Assembly: GCA_029258405.1 (NCBI GenBank)
Contig: JARHYY010000109.1
Span: forward strand, 1 to 21,583
DNA from: Helicobacteraceae bacterium
GTDB lineage: Bacteria; Campylobacterota; Campylobacteria; Campylobacterales; Helicobacteraceae
DNA: 21,583 bases
Reading direction: 5' to 3'
This document shows, piece after piece, positions 7,502 through 14,659 of the stretch (the stretch's first letter is position 1; each line of letters opens with the position of its first letter). The translations under genes were made by a program, and so were the position numbers. Under the pieces are notes generated by a model. The model was not told the origin of the DNA. It was given only the letters and a program-made list of their open reading frames with translations, and did not search any database.

Positions 7502-8800
7502 ATGGTAAGGCAAGAGGCATATTCAACTTACACTAAGGAGCATCACTATATAGTAGCTCAAGAGGAAACAATATTTACATCTCAAAAAATTAATCCCAAT
7601 GCAAATCTTGGAGATAGTAGCATTTATTTCAATGATGAAGAAAATGAACTATACGAATTTCCTCTTGATTCTGAAGGATTTTTAAGCACACAATTTAATG
7701 AAACAGCAAAAATACCAACAGAATTCAAAATCCATAGCTCAAGCATAAAGAATATGCTTTATAGAGCAAAGAAGTTAGAGAAGTGGGAGCATAAAACACT
7801 TAATATTCCTGCTATAATCAATGGAGCATACCATACGCTTAAAGCTATCCTTAAAAACAAGCTTGAACAGGAATATTTTAGTATAGATGATATAAGTTGC
7901 TTTCCCTATGGTTATATCACAAAAGATGGAAGCCCAATAGGAGAAATTATACATCTTTTTCACTCCATAAAAAGCCTTACGCAAGCACACCAAAGGGATT
8001 ATCTTACACTTTTTGGTCTTAATAAGGAAGTATATCCCTTTATTACGCTTAAGACTTTTAGCGATTCATATCCAGAAAATATACATAAAAAGCTTGATAC
8101 AATCGCCTTAATGCGTGAAGTTTCACCTAAAGAAAGGGCGTGGAATCTCCAAGTGCGAAATTGGGGGGCACAATATTATTGCAACAAACAAGGCATGGTG
8201 AGTAAAGCAGGGATTCTTATGGCATTTGTTTCTTTGCTATGGACAGAGGGCATAAAAATATGCCATATGAATAATACACATATTCCTTTTATGGATAATG
8301 AAATCTTTAATAGCACCCATGCCTATTATGACATTCTCAATAATCGTTTAAGCTTTGAAACATATATACAAACTGCTATACAAAAAAATGGTCATTTGGC
8401 ATATGATATTGTTGCTGCTCTAAGACTTAAGAAAAAAGGAATCAGCAATCATGAGCTTGCATTATTAGATTATAAATATATTCATCCAGATCGTGTAAAT
8501 ACATTGCGTGAAAGTACAGTCATAGAAAACTTTATTGTAACAGACCGTTTATTTAATATGGGATATGAATTTGATTCTGAATCACAAAAAAAATATTTTG
8601 ATATTAATAAGTTTCTTAAAAAAATATTTATCAATACAAGTAAGCTTAATAAACATGCAGCAGATGATAGAGAGCGGCTCTTGCATAGAGCTTATCATCA
8701 ATTTGAAATTTATGGTCTTCCTCACAACACCCTTAAAGCACTCCATAAGATATTTGCTAATGATATTCAAGAATTACAAAATATATTTACAGAAAATTAG
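7502..8800 (+). CDS. Uncharacterised 432-aa protein
   Basis: The frame opens at a TTG (7487), but AAGGA at 7490-7494 is correctly spaced for the ATG at 7502, so that start is chosen. The product is soluble: no signal peptide or membrane segment is seen. It mixes Lys/Glu helices with aromatic-rich stretches, for example residues 86-105 (Met-Leu-Tyr-Arg-Ala-Lys then a basic patch) and the aromatic region near 220-235. I recognise no domain or catalytic motif. Codon use looks like its neighbours, so it is probably resident rather than recent. It lies between fabH and rnpB and is convergent with rnpB. Its TAG stop (8798-8800) falls in the P1 stem of the RNase P RNA. It is possibly restricted to Helicobacter. 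Confidence 0.85.
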   Translation: MVRQEAYSTYTKEHHYIVAQEETIFTSQKINPNANLGDSSIYFNDEENELYEFPLDSEGFLSTQFNETAKIPTEFKIHSSSIKNMLYRAKKLEKWEHKTLNIPAIINGAYHTLKAILKNKLEQEYFSIDDISCFPYGYITKDGSPIGEIIHLFHSIKSLTQAHQRDYLTLFGLNKEVYPFITLKTFSDSYPENIHKKLDTIALMREVSPKERAWNLQVRNWGAQYYCNKQGMVSKAGILMAFVSLLWTEGIKICHMNNTHIPFMDNEIFNSTHAYYDILNNRLSFETYIQTAIQKNGHLAYDIVAALRLKKKGISNHELALLDYKYIHPDRVNTLRESTVIENFIVTDRLFNMGYEFDSESQKKYFDINKFLKKIFINTSKLNKHAADDRERLLHRAYHQFEIYGLPHNTLKALHKIFANDIQELQNIFTEN

Positions 8801-9116
8801 GTGTGGCTATAAGCCGAGTTCTGTATTTGAAGGTCATTTATCTTGGCGATTATTTCACAATAACGCTCCAGCGAAGGCATAAAACTTGAGACTTTTACCA
8901 AAACCTTCTTGCTACAGGTTGGGTTTACCCTACAGCTTTTATCGCTAAAAGCTTGGTGGTCTCTTACACCGCCATTTCACCATCGCTTATATTTTAATAA
9001 GCAGTCTATTCTCTGTGGCACTTTCCCTTATTTTACAATAGCTATCCGTTAGATAGAACCCTGTCTCAATGTAGCTCGGACTTTCCTCTCAATATGAGCG
9101 ACCTTCTGCCACACCT
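8798..9116 (-). ncRNA. rnpB: RNase P RNA (catalytic M1-type RNA)
   Basis: The RNA component of RNase P, which removes 5' leaders from tRNA precursors. Read on the minus strand, the conserved pieces appear in order: GAGGAAAGTCCG near the 5' end, ACAGGGTTCTATCTAACG, GGGAAAGTGCCACAGAGAA, then GGTGTAAGAGACCACC, GGGTAAACCC, GATAAATGACCTTC, and ACAGAACTCGGCTTAT near the 3' end. The two ends (8795-8807 and 9108-9120) are perfect 13-base complements and form P1. The length of about 320 bases and the ancestral type-A layout fit. Exact ends are approximate. The 3' end overlaps the stop codon of the convergent 432-aa gene. Confidence 0.96.
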
Positions 9117-9121
9117 AATTT

Positions 9122-9127
9122 ATTGTA
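9122..9127 (-). promoter_or_regulatory. Candidate -10 box for rnpB
   Basis: On the minus strand TACAAT runs 9127-9122, about seven bases before the predicted RNA 5' end near 9115-9116. This is the spacing expected of a -10 box and supports the mapped end. It lies back-to-back with the dctQ promoter. Confidence 0.6.
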
Positions 9128-9163
9128 ACAAAATTTTAATAACAAACCTTTATAATAATATGC

Positions 9164-9169
9164 TATAAT
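9164..9169 (+). promoter_or_regulatory. Candidate -10 box for the dctQ-abgT pair
   Basis: TATAAT at 9164-9169, with an earlier copy at 9151-9156, faces away from rnpB. A start near 9176 gives a leader of about 42 bases up to the preferred ATG at 9218. Confidence 0.5.
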
Positions 9170-9217
9170 ACAAATATTTATTACTCATTTATTAAACATG
9201 CATAAATGGAGCGATTC

Positions 9218-9799
9218 ATGAAAGCTATATTTTACACATTACATCACAGTGCTATTCTTAATACTCTTTTTAGAATAATTGATTTCTGCCTTGCTACTAT
9301 CAATAAAAATATAGCTGTATGTGGGCTCATCGTTGGGGTTATCATCACTGCTCTTAATGTATGCCTAAGGACTCTTTCTGGTTTTGGCTTTAATATACCC
9401 TCGCTTACATGGGGGGAAGAAATTGCACGATATTGTTTTATATGGAGTGCGCTTTTTGGTGCGGCTTATGGCTTTCGCAATGGTGTGCATATTTCAGTAA
9501 TGATGATTATAGAAAAAATTCCAAAAAGGCTTGCAAAACTTGCCATTATATTTGCTAACATATTAGGGAGCATTTATTTAGGATTTATGGCATGGGCTGG
9601 CTATATGACTTGCATGCTTAATTATGATTTAGGTTTTAGGCTTGAATCATTTCACAATGTGTCATTATGGTATTTTCTTCTATGTTTGCCCTTAGCTTTT
9701 CTTGGAGCAACTTATCGCGTTATAGAAAAACTTTATGAAAGTTGCTGGATAGACACAGATACAACTATTCAGCAAGCACATAATCAAAAGGAGCATTGA
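9218..9799 (+). CDS. TRAP transporter small membrane subunit (DctQ family), without its usual partners
   Basis: A 193-aa protein with four membrane helices, near residues 25-48, 75-100, 108-132 and 145-168, the DctQ topology. The family pattern is clear: a Trp-Gly-Glu-Glu then Ala-Arg-Tyr sequence just before helix 2, a Trp within it, and FRNGVHISV after it. DctQ normally bridges the large permease DctM and the periplasmic binding protein DctP in TRAP carriers of C4-dicarboxylates, sialic acid and similar acids. Neither partner is in this window. Instead its TGA abuts the ATG of an AbgT transporter. GGAG at 9208-9211 is well placed for the ATG at 9218, so the ATG at 9206 is not preferred. Confidence 0.85.
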   Translation: MKAIFYTLHHSAILNTLFRIIDFCLATINKNIAVCGLIVGVIITALNVCLRTLSGFGFNIPSLTWGEEIARYCFIWSALFGAAYGFRNGVHISVMMIIEKIPKRLAKLAIIFANILGSIYLGFMAWAGYMTCMLNYDLGFRLESFHNVSLWYFLLCLPLAFLGATYRVIEKLYESCWIDTDTTIQQAHNQKEH

Positions 9800-11329
9800 A
9801 TGACAAAAAATAAATTTTCTTTTCTTGATATTGTTGAAAAAATAGGGAATTTTCTACCCCATCCAGCAATGATTTTTGTGTGGCTCATTCTTGCACTGCT
9901 CATAAGCTCTAGCATATGCAGTTATTTTGAGCTATCTGTAATAGATCCTAGAGATAAGAGCAAGGAAATAGTCATTATTAATCTCTTAAGCATGGAAAGC
10001 TTTATTCGTCTTAGCACCTCTTTGGTAAAAAATTTTACTGATTTTCCTCCTTTAGGCACAGTGCTCATTGCTATGCTTGGCATAACTGTTGCTGAGGCTT
10101 CTGGTTTTTTTGGTTCATTAATCAGAATGCTTATTTTAAATGCTCCCAAAAAAATTGTTACCCTTATTGTTATTTTTGTGGGTTTAATATCAAATGTTGC
10201 TTCTGATGTAGGTTTTGTAGTGCTCATTCCTTTAGCGGCAATGATTTTTCATTCTTTAGGTCGTCATCCTCTAGCTGGAATTGCAGCAGCATTTTCTGGA
10301 GTTTCTGGGGGTTTTAGTGCAAATCTTGTCATCAGTACAACAGATTCCATATTATCAGGAATCACTACAAAAGCTGCTCAAATTATTGATCCAAATTATA
10401 TTGTAGGTGTTGAGGCAAATTGGTATTTTATGTGTATAAGCACATTTCTCATTGCAATTCTAGGATATTTTATTACAGAAAAAATTGTAGAACCACGACT
10501 TGGTACATATACAAATAAAGAAGTTGAAAAAAGCCTTGAGCAAAGTTTAAGCCCATTAGAAAAAAAGGCTTTATATCTTGCTCTTTTATCTATAATAATA
10601 TATTTGATATGTATTTTTTTAGCTATATTTCCAGCTGATAGTGCATTACGAAACCAAAGCAATGGTTCTCTTGTGGGCTCACCATTCCTTAAAGCTATTA
10701 TTTTTTATATATTTTTCTTTTTTGCAATCCCGGGCATTGTTTATGGAATTGTAACTAAAAAATTCATATCAAGTGATTCTATTATTAATGCCATGAGTGG
10801 AGGCATGAAAGATATGAGCATGGTATTAGTTATTATGTTTTTTGCTGCTCAATTGATTGCCCTTTTTTCATGGAGCAATATTGGTGTATTTACCGCCATA
10901 AAAGGAGCTCTGTTTTTAGAGAGCCTACATATAGATAAAGGTTTATTATTGATTATCTTTATCCTTATTTCTGCCTGTATTAATTTAATGGTTTCTTCAG
11001 CCTCTGCACAATGGGCATTAACTTCACCCATATTTGTACCCATGCTCATGTTGCTTGGCTACTCTCCAGAACTTATACAAGCAGCATATAGGATTGGGGA
11101 TTCATCAACAAATATCATTACCCCTTTATTTGCATATTTACCAATCATTCTAAGTGTAGCCTTAAAATACAAGAAAGATACAGGTATTGGTACTATAATC
11201 TCCATGATGCTCCCTTATTCAATTGCCTTTCTTATTGGTTGGTCTGCATTATTATATCTATGGGTATTTGTATTCAATCTCCCTGTTGGTCCCGGGGCAG
11301 CTTTATTTTATAGCATAGATAATACATAA
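9800..11329 (+). CDS. AbgT-family transporter
   Basis: A 509-aa integral membrane protein of the AbgT family, whose members import p-aminobenzoyl-glutamate (E. coli AbgT) or export sulfonamides and other antimetabolites (Neisseria MtrF). Family blocks are easy to read: FPPLGTVLIAMLGITVAEASG (residues 83-103), a TTDSILSGITTKAAQIID block (177-194), then SPIFVPMLMLLGYSPE, YRIGDSSTNIITP and SMMLPYSIAFLIGW toward the C-terminus. Length is standard. AAAAGGAG precedes the ATG, which follows the dctQ stop directly. Substrate and direction cannot be inferred: no aminobenzoyl-glutamate hydrolase genes (abgA, abgB) or mtr-type efflux genes are adjacent. Confidence 0.93.
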   Translation: MTKNKFSFLDIVEKIGNFLPHPAMIFVWLILALLISSSICSYFELSVIDPRDKSKEIVIINLLSMESFIRLSTSLVKNFTDFPPLGTVLIAMLGITVAEASGFFGSLIRMLILNAPKKIVTLIVIFVGLISNVASDVGFVVLIPLAAMIFHSLGRHPLAGIAAAFSGVSGGFSANLVISTTDSILSGITTKAAQIIDPNYIVGVEANWYFMCISTFLIAILGYFITEKIVEPRLGTYTNKEVEKSLEQSLSPLEKKALYLALLSIIIYLICIFLAIFPADSALRNQSNGSLVGSPFLKAIIFYIFFFFAIPGIVYGIVTKKFISSDSIINAMSGGMKDMSMVLVIMFFAAQLIALFSWSNIGVFTAIKGALFLESLHIDKGLLLIIFILISACINLMVSSASAQWALTSPIFVPMLMLLGYSPELIQAAYRIGDSSTNIITPLFAYLPIILSVALKYKKDTGIGTIISMMLPYSIAFLIGWSALLYLWVFVFNLPVGPGAALFYSIDNT

Positions 11330-11364
11330 GCCAAGTAAAGACCTACAAAAAACTTTTATTTAGT

Positions 11365-11370
11365 CGATAT
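11365..11370 (+). promoter_or_regulatory. Possible FliA (sigma28)-type -10 box
   Basis: CGATAT at 11365-11370 matches the -10 core of flagellar sigma28 promoters in Campylobacter and Helicobacter and is 33 bases before the EF-hand gene ATG. The TATAAAAT at 11384-11391 is too close to the ribosome site (AAAGGAG, 11392-11398) to serve well as a -10 box. The upstream -35 element is not clear: an ACAAA lies near the expected distance instead of TAAA. Confidence 0.4.
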
Positions 11371-11403
11371 TTAGCCATAGTCATATAAAATAAAGGAGCA
11401 AAA

Positions 11404-12588
11404 ATGCAATATAGCTATATCCAAGGCACCATTTATTCAAGTCTCAAATACAATCCTTTCAATAGAACTTTCTCTGATTTGAAACAAGAAGAAGAATCTG
11501 ATAAGAATCTTTTAAAAACTCTTACTGAAAAGAGCGATAATAAAATTAATAGTTTAAATGATCTTAATCCCTTTAAGGTTACTGATAGCACTAAAACAGA
11601 TTCTAATTACCAAAAGGTTCTCTTTGATGATCCTATTAGCGGTATGCGTATTTCTTTAAATCTTAGCAAAGAAAATATCAATAAACTTCAAAACCATTTT
11701 GATACTAGAGATTTCTATAAAAGAGCTGATGATACTCTTAGGCTTTCAGGTAAGGCTGAAGCCTTTGTGAGTGGTTGGTTTGGAGATATTGCCTATACAA
11801 GAAATTATATGAGAGCAGATGATGATAAAAATGGAAAACTTGATCCAAAAGAACAAGTAAATGTTGTTGATGGGTATAGGGTAGGTGCCATAATAATGCC
11901 TTCAAAAGATGGTAATCATAAATATGTTGAAGTCGAATTTCGTGCCTATGAAACCTTGTCTGCTCGTGGTATGACAGACACCTCTAATGTACCTTCAAGC
12001 ATTCAAGAAGCACTTAACCGAACCCTTCATATGGATAAAAATCTTGATGGCGAAGTTAAAGCTATGCCAGGAGAGGGTTTTCGCTCTGAAAGAGAGAATG
12101 CACATTATATAAACGAGATTGTAGAATATGTAATAAAGAAACTAAGAGATCCATATGCTAATGCAAAAGACATAACTGATACTTTAGAAGAAGATGTTAA
12201 GCGATTTAAACAGCTGCAAAAAGCTCTACAAGCCTTAGAGAAGCTCAAAAACTCTAAAGGGGACTTGCAGAGCTTGGAACCAGAAGAGCGTAAAGCTTTA
12301 GAAAATGCAATGGTTTTAGGCGACAAACAATTCAAGCTCTCTGATAAAGATTTAGAATCTTTAGAAACACATATCAATAATCAAGCCTTAGATGCTATTA
12401 GTGATTATGTATCTCATGAAACAGGTTTGGATAAAACAGAGCTCAAAGAATCTTTAGAGCAAGCTTTTTTCAAAAATGCTCCTAGCTCTCAATTAGATTT
12501 TGATTCTAAAGAGCTTATTTCAGTGGTTGATGAAATAGGTACACAGATTAAAAATAATGAAGTTTCTGTGCTTGATGTGAGAGTATAA
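11404..12588 (+). CDS. EF-hand protein of unknown function
   Basis: A 394-aa hydrophilic protein without signal peptide or membrane segment. Residues 139-150 (DDDKNGKLDPKE) form a canonical 12-residue calcium loop, with acidic or Asn ligands at positions 1, 3, 5 and 9, Gly at 6, Leu at 8 and Glu at 12. A second loop at 211-222 has D, N, D, Gly and Val in place but Pro at position 12, so it is probably weak or inactive. Residues 255-300 are rich in Lys, Glu and Leu and look like coiled coil. The N-terminus (MQYSYIQGTIYSSLKYNPF) is polar and aromatic, unlike a Sec signal. A good AAAGGAG precedes the ATG. With the CGATAT box upstream, a flagella-linked or flagellar-exported protein is possible but unproved. 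Confidence 0.85.
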   Translation: MQYSYIQGTIYSSLKYNPFNRTFSDLKQEEESDKNLLKTLTEKSDNKINSLNDLNPFKVTDSTKTDSNYQKVLFDDPISGMRISLNLSKENINKLQNHFDTRDFYKRADDTLRLSGKAEAFVSGWFGDIAYTRNYMRADDDKNGKLDPKEQVNVVDGYRVGAIIMPSKDGNHKYVEVEFRAYETLSARGMTDTSNVPSSIQEALNRTLHMDKNLDGEVKAMPGEGFRSERENAHYINEIVEYVIKKLRDPYANAKDITDTLEEDVKRFKQLQKALQALEKLKNSKGDLQSLEPEERKALENAMVLGDKQFKLSDKDLESLETHINNQALDAISDYVSHETGLDKTELKESLEQAFFKNAPSSQLDFDSKELISVVDEIGTQIKNNEVSVLDVRV

Positions 12589-12603
12589 GTGCAGCTAAGG
12601 GAG

Positions 12604-12627
12604 CTTGTTGATTGCAAGTTTTCTTTT
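12604..12627 (+). terminator. Weak candidate terminator after the EF-hand gene
   Basis: CTTG (12604-12607) and CAAG (12615-12618) pair around a seven-base loop and are followed by TTTTCTTTT (12619-12627). The U-run is good but the stem is only four pairs. Confidence 0.35.
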
Positions 12628-12672
12628 GGCTGTAGTTACTAATCTCAAACATAACATATCATTTAAAAAGCT

Positions 12673-13612
12673 TTTGGTTGTTCTAGGCTTGCTTGAAGGT
12701 TAGCTAAATAGCAAGAATATTACAAAGCTGGTATAAAAAAACATATTTAGATTTAAAGAAAGAATTTAATGCTATTAAAAAAGGGTAATTTCCCTTTGTT
12801 TATGAAGTAAGCATATGCAATACAACAACCTTTTTTAACTTAAACTTTGCCTTTAAAACATTCTTTAGAAATTTAAAGCAAAGTATATCCAAGATTTAAA
12901 AAACAATCAAGGTTCTTTTTATTAGGGGGTGATATTGTTAAGTTTGAAATAAAAAAACAACAAACAATTTTTAAAGATTCCATATCTAGGAAATATCAAA
13001 CTAAGAGAGAATCGACGATTTGAAGGCAAGATTCATTCTTGCACCATTACTCAAAAAGCTCTCATTCTATGATTCTTTTAGCATAGATATTACTAATTGA
13101 GTTTAAAAGAACACATAAACCCCAAAAACAACAAAAGGTTTAGATATAAGTTAAAAAATAAATAGCTTAACATTCAAGCACCTATGACTAAGCTCATACA
13201 GCATTTAAAAAGAGTGAGTAAAAACAAGAAACAACACCTAAACAATAAAGGTGAAGTAATGCAGAGCATTACATACTTAAAACAATGTGAAGTTTAATAA
13301 GCTCTATCAAAGAACTGAAATAAAAAATGATTTTTTACACAAGCTTATTTCTCTTTTTGTTCTTGTGAGGCATAGAGATATGCTTAAAAATCTTAACAAA
13401 GGCAATGAGAGCTATAAGTCTTATATGTTAAAGCACAGACACTATAAAAGCGATAGATTCTACAAAAGCTTTCAAGCTTGCTCTATGTGGAAGCATTAAA
13501 GAAAATCTCAAAAAATGTATTCTGCCCAAGCACACTTAAGGGCTCTACAATAGATTGAGCAATACAACAGAGCAACTAAAGGTTGAAACAGGAAAAACAG
13601 AAATTCTATTAT
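12673..13612 (+). pseudogene. tnpB: Decayed tnpB (RuvC-like nuclease of an IS200/IS605 or IS607 element)
   Basis: Remains of an almost full-length TnpB, readable only by switching frames. In order: FGCSRLA and QEYYKAG (from 12673); YKKTYLDLKKEF, FPFVYEVS and LNFAFKTFFRNLKQ (12732-12890); PRFKKQSRFFLLGGD (12889-12933); KIPYLGNIKLRENRRFEGKI then THSCTITQK-like residues (12974-13057); SFYDSFSIDIT (from 13062); KGLDIS (13134-13151), the first RuvC strand with its Asp; LIQHLKRVSKNKK (from 13193); KLYQRTEIKNDFLHKL with LKNLN (13287-13400); CGSIKENLK (zinc-finger region, near 13486); YNRATKG (13563-13583). At least six stops and about seven frame changes exclude function. No tnpA is seen. IS type is undetermined, and the ends are approximate. 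Confidence 0.85.
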
Positions 13613-13661
13613 AGATTTTATAGATTTAAAAGAAGGGTAGCTTACTCAAAGAATATTCAAT

Positions 13662-14561
13662 TTAGCGCCCACTTCTTATGCTAAGATATCCCCCACATAC
13701 GATAAGGAAAATACCCATAAAACCTAGCAAATCTGGTAGAGAATCTCCAAGTGCTACCCCCCAAATGAGCACAAAAAGAATATTAATATAACCAAGGGGT
13801 GCAAGTATAGTAGCTTGCCCATTTGAATAGGCTTTTGTGAGATAAAATTGAGCCAAAGTAGCAGAGATGCCCATTATAATAATATAAATCCATTCTTGCA
13901 TGGTAGGCATATGAAAAGAAGCAAAATGCCCTAATGATTGGGCAAATGGAATAAAAATTAAAGAAAAAATGACTCCAGATATGCCAAAAGATAAAATAAC
14001 AATTCGTTCTTCATATACAGATTTAAGTTCAGCAATGGACAAATATGCAAAAGCACTCCCTAGCCCGCTGTATATTCCAAAAAATGCTATAGTAAAAGAA
14101 AAATGCTCTACATGTGGTGGGTAAAGTGCCACAACACCAACGAAACCTAAAAATATAGCTACCCAACTCATGAACCTTACTCGTTTTTTGAGTATGAGAA
14201 TGCTAAGGCAAGCAATAAATATAGGTGTAGTTTGAGAGAGTGTAAAGGCAGTTGCAAGTGGAATTTCTCTTATATTATAAAAATAGGCTATAAGGGCTGT
14301 TGCACCAAAAAAACCTCGAGAAAACAAAACAAAAGGTTTGCCTTTATTGGGATAGGTTTTTAAGGGTATAGTCAAAAAAGAAACAAGAACAAGAATAACA
14401 GTAATAATACTTCTAAAAAGAGTGAGCTCTAAAGTGCCCAATCTTTGAGCAAGTATTTTCGTGCATGCTGCCATAATAGAAAAAAGAAAGGCAGAGAGAA
14501 AGAGATAGGCAATGCTCCTAGCATTGGGGTTTTGTGTTAAGAAATTATTTATATATGACAT
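13662..14561 (-). CDS. EamA/DMT-family permease
   Basis: A 299-aa inner-membrane protein with about ten hydrophobic helices in two EamA repeats (roughly residues 16-150 and 160-295). Family hallmarks include LFSIMAACTKILAQRLG then a TLFRS motif near 50, the FFGATALIAYFYNIREIPLATAFTLSQTTP-type stretch in helices 3-4 (near 85-115), and a matching TLAQFYLTKAYSNGQAT region in repeat 2. DMT carriers of this kind move small metabolites, and the substrate cannot be deduced. No clear ribosome site precedes the ATG. The next in-frame Met (residue 30) would cut off helix 1, so the longer form is kept. Divergent from der. The tnpB fossil lies just beyond its 3' end. Confidence 0.9.
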   Translation of the reverse strand: MSYINNFLTQNPNARSIAYLFLSAFLFSIMAACTKILAQRLGTLELTLFRSIITVILVLVSFLTIPLKTYPNKGKPFVLFSRGFFGATALIAYFYNIREIPLATAFTLSQTTPIFIACLSILILKKRVRFMSWVAIFLGFVGVVALYPPHVEHFSFTIAFFGIYSGLGSAFAYLSIAELKSVYEERIVILSFGISGVIFSLIFIPFAQSLGHFASFHMPTMQEWIYIIIMGISATLAQFYLTKAYSNGQATILAPLGYINILFVLIWGVALGDSLPDLLGFMGIFLIVCGGYLSIRSGR

Positions 14562-14608
14562 TTTATTGATTTTGTTTTATGAAAATATGAAAACGAGCAA
14601 TATTTAGC

Positions 14609-14614
14609 TATAAT
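14609..14614 (+). promoter_or_regulatory. Candidate -10 box for der
   Basis: TATAAT at 14609-14614 lies 45 bases before the der ATG. The surrounding TTAGCTATAA is close to palindromic and may overlap the divergent promoter of the EamA gene. No ribosome site stronger than a purine-rich AAAAAGC is visible before der. Confidence 0.5.
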
Positions 14615-14659
14615 ACATTAAAACTATTATATCAAAAAATATTCAAAAAGCAAACAATA

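Noticed and set aside
8565..8882. 105-aa ORF running into the rnpB region
   Set aside because: It lies in another frame of the 432-aa gene and crosses the RNase P RNA gene; it is a shadow.
9206..9217. Upstream ATG of the DctQ gene
   Set aside because: GGAG overlaps this ATG and serves the ATG at 9218 instead.
13287..13499. 70-aa plus-strand ORF as a separate gene
   Set aside because: It has a GTG start with no ribosome site and matches one piece of the TnpB fossil, so it belongs to the pseudogene.
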